From positions 1 to 64,000 of the forward strand of contig BLSF01000097.1 of assembly GCA_012862575.1 (NCBI GenBank): DNA of 64,000 bases, read 5' to 3'. Positions 42,575 to 54,400 of this stretch are shown here, in pieces. The first letter of the stretch is position 1. Every line of letters begins with the position of its first letter. A model generated the notes under the pieces. That model saw nothing but the letters and a program-made list of their open reading frames with translations, had not been told where the DNA came from and ran no database searches. Made by a program: the position numbers and the translations under genes. Source of the DNA: Parietichytrium sp. I65-24A. Lineage: Eukaryota > Sar > Bigyra > Thraustochytrida > Thraustochytriidae.

Positions 42575-43246
42575 ATGTCCGAGTCACTCGCGGGGGAGAG
42601 CGAGAGTGAGCTCAGCTTGAGCGACTATGCAGATGAGGGCTTTGAGACGGATGAAAGATCTCCGGATCCGAATTCACCTCTATCGCGTCGAGGCAGACAT
42701 CTACAGCTCGAATCGCCAGAAACGAGCAGGAGCTGGGGTAGCCCATTTAGTTCAGCACAAGCGAGTGCGCAGAGGTCTCTAGACAAGAAATCGCAGTTGC
42801 CTGCATTAAAAGGCGATGCTAGTACAGTGAAGGAGCCAAACTTGGAATCTCACAATCGCGAGTACTCGGCGGGAAACATCGGTATCTATCCACCATCTGA
42901 GTCAGTGGACTCATACAACTTTAAAGCACGTCATCAAGACACGTTCGCACAAGAAGACACAGCATCCAGCCTTCGGCTTGTGCTTGATCTAGCAAGAACG
43001 AATAAAACGCTCGTCCAAAAACCACTCCAAAGAGACAGTGCCAGGCAGCGCGCCGAGCTTTCCGACGAATTCGAGTTGGTGTACCTTGCATTTATGAAGC
43101 ATTTAGTCGGTTTCACAGCGTCAAAGGACACTGAGGCCGCGTTGAGCACCCGCTCGAAAGAAAAGATAATGAGCACTATGCAGGAGATGTTTCTGGATGA
43201 AAGAATTGTGTTTTGCATACGAGAGCGATATCTTGCGCTCAAGTGA
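42575..43246 (+). CDS. Orphan protein, disordered N-terminus and helical C-terminus
   Basis: The 223-residue protein is single exon with ATG at 42575. Residues 1-125 are acidic and Ser-rich (GESESELSLSDYADEGFETDE). Residues 130-223 look folded and helical (SSLRLVLDLARTNKTLV; DEFELVYLAFMKHLVGF; EKIMSTMQEMFLDERIVFCI). It has no known motif and no membrane segment. Its 3' end is 156 bases from the SFT2 3' end. I cannot name a family. Confidence 0.55.
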   Translation: MSESLAGESESELSLSDYADEGFETDERSPDPNSPLSRRGRHLQLESPETSRSWGSPFSSAQASAQRSLDKKSQLPALKGDASTVKEPNLESHNREYSAGNIGIYPPSESVDSYNFKARHQDTFAQEDTASSLRLVLDLARTNKTLVQKPLQRDSARQRAELSDEFELVYLAFMKHLVGFTASKDTEAALSTRSKEKIMSTMQEMFLDERIVFCIRERYLALK

Positions 43247-43402
43247 GCAGTTGGGGGAGATGTCACCCTTGCCTAATATATGCAGTAAATTATTATTACT
43301 GCCAGCATACAATTTGCTTGAAGAATAGAAAATGAAGAGCAGGAATTACAATAGTAGGAGTAACTGCAAACGGCACGCTTACCGCGAACTCACAGAAGAT
43401 GA

Positions 43403-44041
43403 TCAGGAGGTAAAATAGGACCAGGCACGGGAAGACCCTCTGCTGAGGATGTGTCGGCCATACGGAATGTACGATGCCATCAACCACAGGTAGCTTGCAA
43501 ACTGTATGAAGATGAACAAAAAGGTGAGGATGTTCGAGTGCAGATAGAGGGCGCAGAACAGCGTCATGAACAAGGAGACAAGGTAAATCAGTGTGGCTAT
43601 GCGCCGCTCCTCCCCGAACATAGTTTTACAAAAGCGCCTAGGCCCCACGAAGAACCAGCTCGACCCCAAGCTCAGGATATTTCCAAGGCACCAAGGTATC
43701 GCAAATTTAGAAGGCTTAATGACGATGAATCCCACGAAAAAACTGCTGGATATGGACATAAAAGTGCCAAGAGCAAAGCAGAATAGAAAACCGTATAGGC
43801 GTGTTTGGTAGCTCATGCCTTCGCAAATTCCGCACAGATCAAGCCCTTCTTCGCTTGGCTCCTCCACTGGTGCGCCTTCATTGCTCCCACCTACGGACGA
43901 GAACGAAAACGAACCCGACAACCGCTGAAAGTATCCCCGAGAGGTTTCTGCAGTGCCCTCTGCTTGCGCAATTTCAGGATCGTCCACAAGTGTATCTGCC
44001 TCTGCGGCACTCGAGACGCCTCTGGAGCTGAACGGCCACAT
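43403..44041 (-). CDS. SFT2: SFT2-like Golgi membrane protein
   Basis: The 212-residue protein is single exon with ATG at 44041. Residues 1-75 are polar and cytosolic. Four transmembrane helices follow with SFT2 wording: MSYQTRLYGFLFCFALGTFM, then FAIPWCLGNILSLGSSWFFV with GP just after, RRIATLIYLVSLFMTLFCAL, and FIFIQFASYLWLMASYIPYG. SFT2 (with GOT1) works in endosome-to-Golgi retrograde traffic and in vesicle fusion at the Golgi. It shares that compartment with ARL1, although the two genes lie 30 kb apart. The C-terminus RGSSRAWSYFTS is slightly longer than usual. Confidence 0.92.
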   Translation of the reverse strand: MWPFSSRGVSSAAEADTLVDDPEIAQAEGTAETSRGYFQRLSGSFSFSSVGGSNEGAPVEEPSEEGLDLCGICEGMSYQTRLYGFLFCFALGTFMSISSSFFVGFIVIKPSKFAIPWCLGNILSLGSSWFFVGPRRFCKTMFGEERRIATLIYLVSLFMTLFCALYLHSNILTFLFIFIQFASYLWLMASYIPYGRHILSRGSSRAWSYFTS

Positions 44042-44209
44042 CTCGCTCGCTCACCTTGACCCCGTCGCAAACGTGGCAAGCGCTGCCTCAAGACTCTAAG
44101 GACTCACTCACCAACCAGCTTGGTGCCTCGCCCTTCCTTTCTTTCACTTTTTACTGAATCTGGTACTCCCTTGTTCCCCCACCTCTCGCGAAAGGCTCTC
44201 AAATTCAGA

Positions 44210-44323
44210 TTTCAGACTATTCAGATATTCAGACTATTCAGACTATTCAGACGGACCAGTCGCCGGTCTCAGATGGTCTCAGATGGTCTCAGATGGTCTC
44301 AGATGGTCTCAGATGGTCTCAGT
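44210..44323. repeat. Two minisatellites upstream of SFT2
   Basis: A 9-base unit (cagactatt) is repeated about four times at 44212-44252. A 10-base unit (tctcagatgg) is repeated five to six times at 44267-44323. Both lie 170-280 bases upstream of the SFT2 ATG. Confidence 0.9.
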
Positions 44324-45185
44324 CTCTCTCACAGCAGACGGGGCAGAAGACACTTTCCAAATCCCAAAGCTCACGTAAGCACATCTTACGTAAGCCCATC
44401 TACTCACGTCATAGGTTGTATTCTTACGCCACCCGTGTACGTACTAGTACGGGTATGATGAACTAAGCCATTTATCTAATAGCAGTAAGAGCGTTAAATT
44501 ACGTAGCATCTATCCCTTCTTATACGACTTCCCTCTACGAACCCTCAATCGAAAGTACCTTGATTACCTTGATCTAGATTCTACAATTTACACTGTTATA
44601 GGCCTATGCCACTACACATTCATTATTAATGTTAAGCTTACTGGCCATGTTGGCCTAGGCGAACGTATAATTGCCCGCTATCGTTGGAGGGCAGAGCTAC
44701 CAGTACGCATGGTAGGCGAATTCGACTAGTCTACGGATGTCTACGGTAAGAATCAAATTAATGCAGTAAGTATCAGTAAGTCCAATAAGTGCCACAGTCA
44801 CTGTGCAATACCTCGGCAACGGTCACTTGGGCCGATAGAGCGAGCAAATCAGAAAATCAGAGCGCTAGCTCTAGAAATAGAGGAGTGAGGAGTGGGAGCT
44901 ACAGAAGCGAGGGATTGGAGCACTTGAGCACTTCCAAGTTCAACTCGGAGCCTCTCCGAACGCATCTCTAAGCCTTCAGCGGCTGGGCCCAGAAGCTAGC
45001 TGGCTCGGCGTAGCGGGAGTTGAGGTCGTCAACTCTTTTCTTTGCAAAGCCTGTGCGAGCTGGAGAGGCGCGAGTGGGAACGCTCAGCTGGGAACCAGCA
45101 AGGCACTTGAGTGCGAGGGACGCAGCTGAGACACGGGCTATCATTCCGCAGGCGGTCTTCACCAGTCGCCAGAGCTTTCGGGAGT

Positions 45186-45262
45186 GGCAAGTGGAAAGTG
45201 GAAAGTGGAAAGTGGAAAGTGGAAAGTGGAAAGTGGCCAGGGCAAGTGGCAAGTGGCAGAGC
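45186..45262. repeat. GTGGAAA heptamer array upstream of dynein
   Basis: Six or more units of gtggaaa, then variant gtggcaa units, end about 180 bases before the dynein ATG. Confidence 0.9.
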
Positions 45263-45441
45263 AAGGAGGCAGACACTGTTGCATGATCTGGGCCTGGTGT
45301 AAGCATATTTCACACGGCCCGGAGCTCTCTGGAATTTGTTTGGAGTTGTAAGAGTATTTCTTTTCAGCTCTGGCATAAAGCGGGGATCGTGAGAGGCGGT
45401 AGCTCAGAGTTGTTCTTGTGGGACCGGGTTTGTCAAGAGAG

Positions 45442-48400
45442 ATGGAGCAGGGCGGCGGCAGGAAGATGGAGTCGAACAGTGTCAACTTGGCGTTTCAATA
45501 TCCAAAGAAAGAAGAGGAGGAGTCCAAGGCAAAGGAGTTGGCACGCACCGCGAGCGACGGTAAAATTGGAAAGCTGAAGCGCAAATTCCCAAAGAAGCTT
45601 CCTAGCATTGCCGGGCAAACTGCATCGACAGCCAATCTTTTGCCAGAGTTCACCTTTCCGAAGGAAGACGGCGACACCAACCACGGTAGACGGGGAAAGA
45701 ATGGAGCTTCACAGGACAATACACAACATGGCGCTGCGAGAGCTAGCCGCAAATCCATAATGGAGCGATTCTCCGACGAGAGGGCCGAACAAGAAGGGAC
45801 GGCTGCAAGCTCCGCGTTCAAAGTGAAGCCAGTGCGCCAAATCGACTTTGGACTGCTGAACAAGCACCGAAGCAATAAAGTGCAAGTGGTCGAGGCGTTG
45901 CCATTCTCCGAGAGCGTGGAGCACCTTCCCAAGCTGCACACCGCCGAAGACGTGATCGCCTTTTTCGCCCGAAACCGAGAGGAGCCAGATGCAGCATTGT
46001 TTGCAGGGGAAGCAAATTTTGCCCCGCTCAAGTTTGTCGCCTTGAATCGTGTCGACAGCCGTTTGCGGTATCTCCCCTATGACTTGCTTGTCGCAGAGCC
46101 TCAACAGATCAACCCAAACGAATACTATATCATGACTTCCACGTCCGTAATGCGATTTGGAGGGCCGATGTCTGAGCAGGGGCCGTCACACAGCAGCAGC
46201 CTACGTGAGGATCAGCTTGAAACAATTCAGCGCTCCATGCCGACAAGGCTCGGAAAGGCTGCTCCAACTGAAATAATGGAAATGTCACGATGGATACACG
46301 AGTCCACATGCTTCCGCGTCATAGCCAATTTGGGGACGTTTAAATACTATTTGGAGCGCAAGTCGATGCAGAAGTGGCGGGCCGCGGTGAGGTACATCAA
46401 GTTTTGCCGAGTGAAGAAGAAGGTGGAGGACCAGTTGCTATTTTTGAAACCGCACTACAGCACAGCATTTGAACATGCTAATCGCGAGCTGCAGTCGCTG
46501 CTCGACAAAAGTGCATTTTGTTTGGAGACAAGGCGATCAACGAATCTTGCTAGCTTTGCACAAAAGCAGATTGAAAACCTAGAGGGTAGGATACTGGCGC
46601 AAATTGCCCAGACTGGACAAAATATCGGACACGGAGTCGTTCGAGCAATTCAGCTTTTGAAGAAGGACTTGAGAGCTTTGAACGAGCAGCTGGTAAGAAA
46701 TAAGAGCACCATTAACAATGCAACAAAGAGCATGGTGGAGGCTAGAGAGGAGAGGGAGATGATAGTCAAGAAGATTCAGAATATCGAACACGATCTTGGG
46801 CGTCTTCGAGAGCTTTGCCGCTTGATCAACTACATGCTCCTTGGCAAGCTACTCCAATACATTATTGACTCCTACGCGATTCTGGTCGACTTTGTGGCGA
46901 ATCCGGGCGCTACTCAAGGCGGGGGCGTCTTTCGCGTCATGCTAGAGTTGGCTTTGGGAGCAAGCAAGCAGCTCGCTGACCAGCCCCCGCCAACGTCCCC
47001 GAAGAGCCCAAAAGCAGGAAGCGCATCTCCGAAACGATCCCCTAAGAAGAAGAAAACTGCCGAGGATAGGTCGGAGGCTCCTTTGGACGAGGGTGAGGCG
47101 AATGCACAAGCAGTGATATATGTGTTGGACCCGTCTGAAAACGAAATGTTCAACACTTTTACAGATGTATGCACGAAATTGCTGGAGACCGTAGAGTCTT
47201 TCCCATTGCTGATGGTCCCAGATAAGGTGTTGTCGGTCAAAGACATGCCAATATACGACCCGGATTGCTCGCGTGCCCTTCGGGACAATCGTATGAGCGA
47301 TATGACCAGCTTGACTGCAACTTGTGCAGATTTTGAGTCACTCAACTACACCTTTGGCAAACTTTACCAGTCCATCGAACGGTCTTACAAAGACGCAAAT
47401 ACGTTTGGAGAATCATTTGCACAGAAATTCGAGGAGATCTTTCTTGGGCTGACGTCTTTTGATAGTGAAAACTATGCAGCTGACGACCCCGACTACCTGA
47501 CGATCAAGAAATCCCTCAACATGTATTCGGATTGGGGTAAGGAGGTGTCCAACATGAAGCTGGAGACAAAGTGCGGCCCTTTGATGATACTTGAGACAAG
47601 GAGCTTCAAAGATAAACTGCTTGGCCTGTTGCTCACCCCCATGAACACTTGCAAAGACTGTTTGGAACAGCTCGGTCGACAGAAAGTTCAGGAGCTGATA
47701 GAGAGCTATCGCACAGCCTGTAACGAGCTAGAAATCGATGCGAACGCTCAACTTGGCGCACACTCGGCCTACGTTGAAAAGTACAACAGTCTGCACTTGG
47801 AGCAAAAGTTCCTCGATCGCAATTTCGAACTGACTCAAGACATTTACGACCTCATGAAGACATTCCAGATCAAGCCAGCCATTGAAGACGCTGCGAGGCT
47901 AGAGGAAGTAGCCGAGGAAAAGATCCGATTCGAGGAAAGCCTTGCTTTGGCCCGGAATCACATCAGTGCACAAAACAATGCTTACGTTGACAAATTGAAG
48001 AACGGGATCAAATCCATGGAAGAGTTCTGCGACCAGATTACTTTGCAGCTCTCTCGCGAACCGTTCAATGATCCGTCTCAAAAAGCGGAGGATATGGTGG
48101 AGCAAATAACACGTCTGCAGTCTCGGTGGGAGTCATACTTCGAGAAGGCGAAACAATTCGCTCATTGGATGGAGTTACTTGTAGGCGGGAAGAAACGCCC
48201 AGAAGACAAGCCAACTGTGACGTACAATTACGAAGTCGGCTCGGTTGAAAACTGTCGTATGATTCTTGAAAAGCGGCTCAGTGTGTGGGGCTGCTGGGAT
48301 AGGTGGAATAACGACTTTTCTAGGTGGTGGGATTCAGATATATCCGTTCTGCTCAACCCAGAGAAAAATGAGGATGGCTTGACCGGCCCACAGCTAGAGC

Positions 48401-51400
48401 GCGTTGTGGATGAATATTTTCAAGAGTGCGTGAACTACAATCGCCGGTATAAAGGCGACGAGGTTGTTGAATGTCTCCTGAAAACTATCAGGGAGACTCG
48501 AACAAAGACGTCGTTCATGGTCATGTTTGGCCATCCAAGCTTAATGCCTCGCCACTACCAGGCGATGTATGTTGACATATTCAAGCAGCCTTTCGTTGAT
48601 GCACAAGGAACAAAGCACCTGCCTACGCTTGAGGAGGACCCTGCAGTAGCTCCCAGCGAGGAGCCTGACGGAAGTACAGAGCCCTCGCAAGACCCTGCCG
48701 CCGATGACAACCCCCAGAGAGACGCGGAAGGAGATGAGGAACCAGATCCCACCATTCCCACAATTTCTGAAATGGAGTCGTTTGGATTGTTCAACCCTGA
48801 GAATACCGAAGCCCTGGAAGAGATTTGCGGAGCAGCTGCAAAAGAGTATTCGCTAATGAAGGCGCTTGACAAAATGGAGGAGGACTGGGTACCGCTCAAG
48901 TTTCCAACTTTGGAATACAAGGACACTGGCACTTCAATCTTCAGGTCAATGGATGAGATCGAACAGACGTTGGATGATCAGCTCGTTCGCACTCAGGCTA
49001 TGCGTAGTTCACGATATATCAAAACTATGGAGGCGAGGTGCATCAAGTGGGAGAATATGTTGAAACAGCTTGAACAAATTATCTCCAATAGGCTGACCAT
49101 GCAGGGAACCTGGTTGTACCTGGAGCCTATTTTTTCGAGCGCTGATATTTGCAAACAGATGCCTTCCGAAGCAAAGATGTTTAAAAGCGTGGACAAGCTA
49201 TGGCGGGACTCTATGGAGAGGACGGTGGAAAACCCTGCCGTTTTAGCAGTGCTGGAGCAGGAGGGGCTGTTGCCGAAGTTGGAGCGTGCGAATGAGATGT
49301 TGGACGAAATTCAGAAAGGACTCGCAGACTACTTGAACGCCAAGCGGATCTTCTTCCCGAGATTTTTCTTTCTCTCTAACGAAGAGCTTCTGGAGATCTT
49401 GAGCGAGACGAAGGACCCAAAGAGGGTGCAGCCTCATTTGATCAAATGCTTTGAAGGGATCAACTCCCTCGAGTTCTCTAACACGATGGACATAAAGGCC
49501 ATGATCTCCTCCGAGGGCGAGGTGGTGCCCTTCGCCTATGACGATGTGAAGGAAAAAGTAATCAACCCCAACGAAGCTGGAGGATGCGTCGAAATCTGGC
49601 TCGACCAGATTCAGACGGTGATGAGAAAAACCGTAGCGCATGAATTCGACCTTGCGATGGTAGACTACCCAAAGCGGAAGCGAACAGAGTGGCTTCAGGA
49701 CTGGCCAGGCCAGGTCGTCCTCGGCGTGACGCAAACGTTCTGGACCCAAGAGTGCACTACTGCTATCTCCACTGGACCAGAGGCTACCTCTAAATACGCT
49801 GAGTACCTTACGGAGTGTATTAATGACATCATCAAAATGGTCCGAGGCAAAATCCCAAAGCTGGTGCGAAAGACCGTAAGTCCTTTGGTTGTCCTCGATG
49901 TGCACGCCAGGGATGTGACAGCCGAGCTCGCCAGGATCGGCACCTCAGACCCAAATGATTTTGACTGGCTGAGCCAACTTCGCTATTACTGGACCGAGGG
50001 CCGTTTCAGCGCTCTTTCGGGGGAGCCAGGGTCCGTTATTTGTCGCATGATCAATGCTGAACGACTGTACGGATTCGAGTACCTCGGAAACTCCATGAGG
50101 CTTGTTATCACTCCACTTACCGACAGATGCTACCGAACCTTGATGGGTGCCATTCACCTCGATTATGGTGGCGCTCCAGCCGGTCCGGCCGGAACCGGTA
50201 AGACAGAGACGACGAAGGACCTTGGCAAAGCTATCGCGATCCAGTGCGTTGTCTACAACTGCAGTGACTCTCTTGACTACAAGGCAATGGGCAAGTTCTT
50301 CAAGGGTTTGGCAGGTACTGGGGCGTGGGCTTGCTTTGACGAATTCAACCGCATTAATCTGGAGGTGCTCTCCGTCGTGGCGCAACAAATCCTGACTATT
50401 TCGCGTGCCAAAATTGCTCGAGTAGAGACCTTCGACTTTGAAGGTGAGATCATCAAGCTGAGAGTTACATGCAATGTGTTTATCACCATGAATCCAGGAT
50501 ATGCAGGGCGACAAGAGCTTCCCGACAATCTCAAAGCCTTGTTTCGCGATGTGGCTATGATGGTCCCGGACTATGCAATGATTGGCCAGATCATCTTGTA
50601 CAGTATGGGGTACCTGGAAGGTTTCAAGCTGGCCAAGAAGATTGTTATGACGTACAAGTTGTGCTCGGAGCAGCTCTCCAGCCAGTCGCACTATGATTAC
50701 GGGATGAGGGCCGTAATGGCTGTACTTCGCGCCGCGGGAAACCTCAAGCAACAGCAGCCAGAGGAAGATGAGAACATCTTGTGTTTGCGCTCAATTATTG
50801 ATGTCAACTTGCCCAAATTTCTTGCGCCAGATGTTCCTCTCTTTAATGGCATCGTTTCTGATTTATTTCCTGGTGTCAAACTACCCGAGACAGATTACAC
50901 AGTCATGGACGACTGCATCCGCGAAGTGTGCAAAGAATGGAGGCTCGACCCGACGGACTACTTCCTCACCAAGGTGCATGAGGTGTACGAGATGATGATT
51001 GTGCGGCATGGCTTCATGGTCGTAGGCCTTCCCTTCGCCGGCAAGACCACCTCCTTGAAAATGCTTCAAGAAGTTCTCACGAGGCTTCATTTGCGCGACT
51101 TGGAAAACCCAAAGTGGACCAAGGTGCACACTTGCATTCTCAATCCCAAATCCGTTACCATGGGCCAGCTTTACGGAGAGTTTGATCCCGTCTCCCATGA
51201 ATGGACGGACGGAGTGCTTGCGATCGGATATCGCAACTTCTCGGGCAACCCGCCAAAAATCGGAGACGTGGACGATCGTAAATGGGTGTGGTTTGACGGC
51301 CCTGTCGATGCTATCTGGATTGAAAATATGAACACCGTGCTCGATGACAACAAGAAGCTTTGTCTTATGAACGGCGAAATGATAGTCATGAGCCCAACAA

Positions 51401-54400
51401 TGAGCATGATTTTTGAGCCGATGGACCTTGAGGTCGCTTCACCGGCTACTGTATCGCGTGTCGGTGTCATCTACATGGAGCCGTTCAGGGTTGGTTGGTT
51501 GCCCCTTCTTAAGAGCTGGCTGATGAAATATGGCACTTTTAGGATGGAGGAGAGAACGAAGGCTGCGGAGGAAGCGGCGACAGGGGAAGAAGAAGAAGAA
51601 GAAGACGCCGACGCGACCGAGGAGACGGATGCTGCTCCTCCAATCGACGACGAAGGGGAAGCCAAAACATTTAAACTCTCTAGCTTTCACACGGAACTGG
51701 TGATGTCGCTGTTTCTGTGGCTCGTGGATCCCGCAGTGTGTTTCATGCGCAAAAATTGTCTGGCATTTGTTCCCACCCTCGATCAGACACTTGTTGTTGG
51801 ACAGCTTCGCCTCATGGAAGGGATGTTTTTAGAAGCTGCTCAAAATGACCTTGAGATTGACGACATGATGGTCGAGAACACCTTCCTATTTTCACTAGTC
51901 TGGTCGGTAGCAGGTGTGATCGATACGGCTAGCCAGATTCTCTTCGATGGGTTCGTGCAGAGGTTCATGAAAGACTGGAAGGTGATTGACGAGCCAGAGC
52001 TCAAACCTGTGCATACTATGTTGATGCTCCGAAACTGGGCTCTGCCAACTTTTCCCAAAGGTGACTGTTCCTCCGCTGGATTTGTGTTCGAAGACCCCAT
52101 TCCAGAAGGTGGGTCGCTTTTCGACTATTGCTTTGTAGGAGGTGGGCACAAGAACATTGGAAGTGCACAAAAGGAGAAGACTCCAAAGACTTGGATGCAG
52201 TGGACGGACACGTTCGCACTTCCAGAGCTCAGCACGTCTGCGGAGTTCAGCGCGTTGGTTATCCCCACCAAGATCACGGCTCAAATGGAGCGCATTCTGA
52301 TGCTTTACTTGATTAATGAATTTCCTGCTCTTGTAGTTGGACCCACCGGCACGGGAAAATCTATGTTTGTGAGCCGTATCCTAAGTCAAATGCTGGATCA
52401 GAACGTATTCAAAACCGTGGACGTGGCTTTCACGGCGAAAACAACAGCCAATCAAACTCAGCTCATCGTAGACTCTAAACTGGAGAAACGCCGAAGGGGA
52501 ATCTACGGACCCCCGATAGGATGTAAGAGCGTCGTCTTTGTCGACGATTTCAACATGCCTGAGATTGAAGAGTATGGCGCTCAACCACCAATTGAAATCT
52601 TGAGACAGCTTGTCGACAACGGTGGATGGTATGATCTTGCTGAGAAGGACTTTCATCGAATCGTCGACACCCAGCTCGTTGCAGCAATGTGCCCTCCTGG
52701 TGGAAGCCGAAATCATATTACACCTCGCATGGTGAGGCACTTTGGGATCTTTTGCGTTTCCAGCTTTGACGGTGACACTATGAAGGCAATCTTCAACACA
52801 ATTTTAGGTTGGCACATGACCTCACAAAAGATGCCCCAGGACGTCGCCAATCTTGCTGACTCTTTGGTCGAAGCAACCCTGGCCATCTACAAGAGGGCGA
52901 TATCTAGCTTGTTGCCCACGCCGCTCAAGTCACACTACACCTTTAATCTTCGTGACTTTTCCCGGATTGTTCAAGGGGTCATGCTGGTCTCAAACCACGA
53001 AGGCTTTCAGGCATCTTCGTGCAAGCGTCTCTGGATTCACGAAACAACGCGGGTAATGATGGATCGACTTATAGATCAAGATGATCGCGAGTGGTTTATA
53101 AATGCCATGGATGATGTCCTTAAAACGATATTGGACGAGCCGGGAGGCATAAATTCTCTAATATCGCATCTCCTTCCTGAAGGAAAAGAGGTGCAAAAGG
53201 CCGAGGACGGGCTCGAAGCATTGAGGAACCTATTCTTTGGAAACTACGCGAATCCGGGAAGTTCAACGAGGCCGTACGTGGAGATTCCAGACGTTCCGTC
53301 GCTTGTGCCTCTGATGCAGGACTACCTCGAGATGTACAATTCGGAGAGCAAGAATCCTATGGGCTTGGTTATGTTCCAATTTGCCATAGAGCATGTTTCA
53401 CGAATTGCGCGCATTCTGGCGATGCCGAGGGGGAACATTCTCTTAGTTGGAGTCGGTGGTAGTGGTAGACAGTCTTTGACTCGACTAGCAGCGTTTGCTT
53501 CTGATTATTCCCTCATGCAGGTCGAACTCACGAAGAATTACACGGAGGTAGAGTGGCGTGAAGATCTGCAAGAAGTCCTCAAGGGGGCTGGAACTGGACC
53601 GAAGCCTATGGTCTTCCTCTTCGCCGACACGCAAGTCAAGTACGAAAGTTTCATTGAGGATATCAACTGCATGCTTAATACCGGGGAAGTGCCCAATCTC
53701 TTCCCTCTGGACGCCCGAATGGAGATCTTGGACCGCATGCAGAAGATCGCAAAAGAACAAGGTGTCAGGGACGCCAGCTTGCCAGAACTTTGGCGGATGT
53801 TTGTGGACCGTGTGCGCTCACGGCTCCACGTAGCGCTTGCCTTCAGTCCGATCGGGAGCACCTTTAGAGACCGCTTGCGCAAGTTCCCTTCGCTTGTGAA
53901 TTGCTGCACGATCGATTGGTTTTTCGCCTGGCCTGAGGATGCTCTTGTTGCTGTTGCCAGAACCTTTTTGGCAGACGTCGAATTGGACAGTCAAGTCCGA
54001 GAAGATATTGTGCGTATTTGCCAGTTCATGCACACTTCTGTATCCGACTTGAGTGAAAAGATGCGGGCAGAACTGCGTAGAATCAACTACGTCACCCCCA
54101 CTTCATACCTTGAAATCATTCGCACCTTCAAGGACTCTCTCGGTAAATGTCGTGAAGATATCAACCAGCAAAGACGCAGATACGAGATAGGTTTGGAAAA
54201 GCTTGCATTTGCAGCCGACCAGGTCGGCACAATGCAAACGGAGTTGACAGACCTCATTCCCGTTCTCGAAACATCAAAGAAGGAGACGAACGTCTTGATG
54301 GCTGAGATCGAGAAGAAGCTCCCCGGAGTCGAAGCCATGAAGAAAACGGTCAGTAGCGAAGCCGCAATTGTCCAGGTGCAAGCCGATGAATGTGCTGTCA

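Larger units (their letters stand above)
44042..45441. other. Divergent intergenic region between SFT2 and dynein
   Basis: The region is 1.4 kb. Tandem arrays flank both sides: two next to SFT2 and one next to the dynein start. No gene is seen between them. Confidence 0.55.

Noticed and set aside
45418-45441. GTG start for dynein, and similar non-ATG starts for the lipase (4706), KCC (38276) and MINDY (15734) genes
   Set aside because: A clean ATG lies a short way downstream in each case, and a nuclear gene is expected to use ATG.
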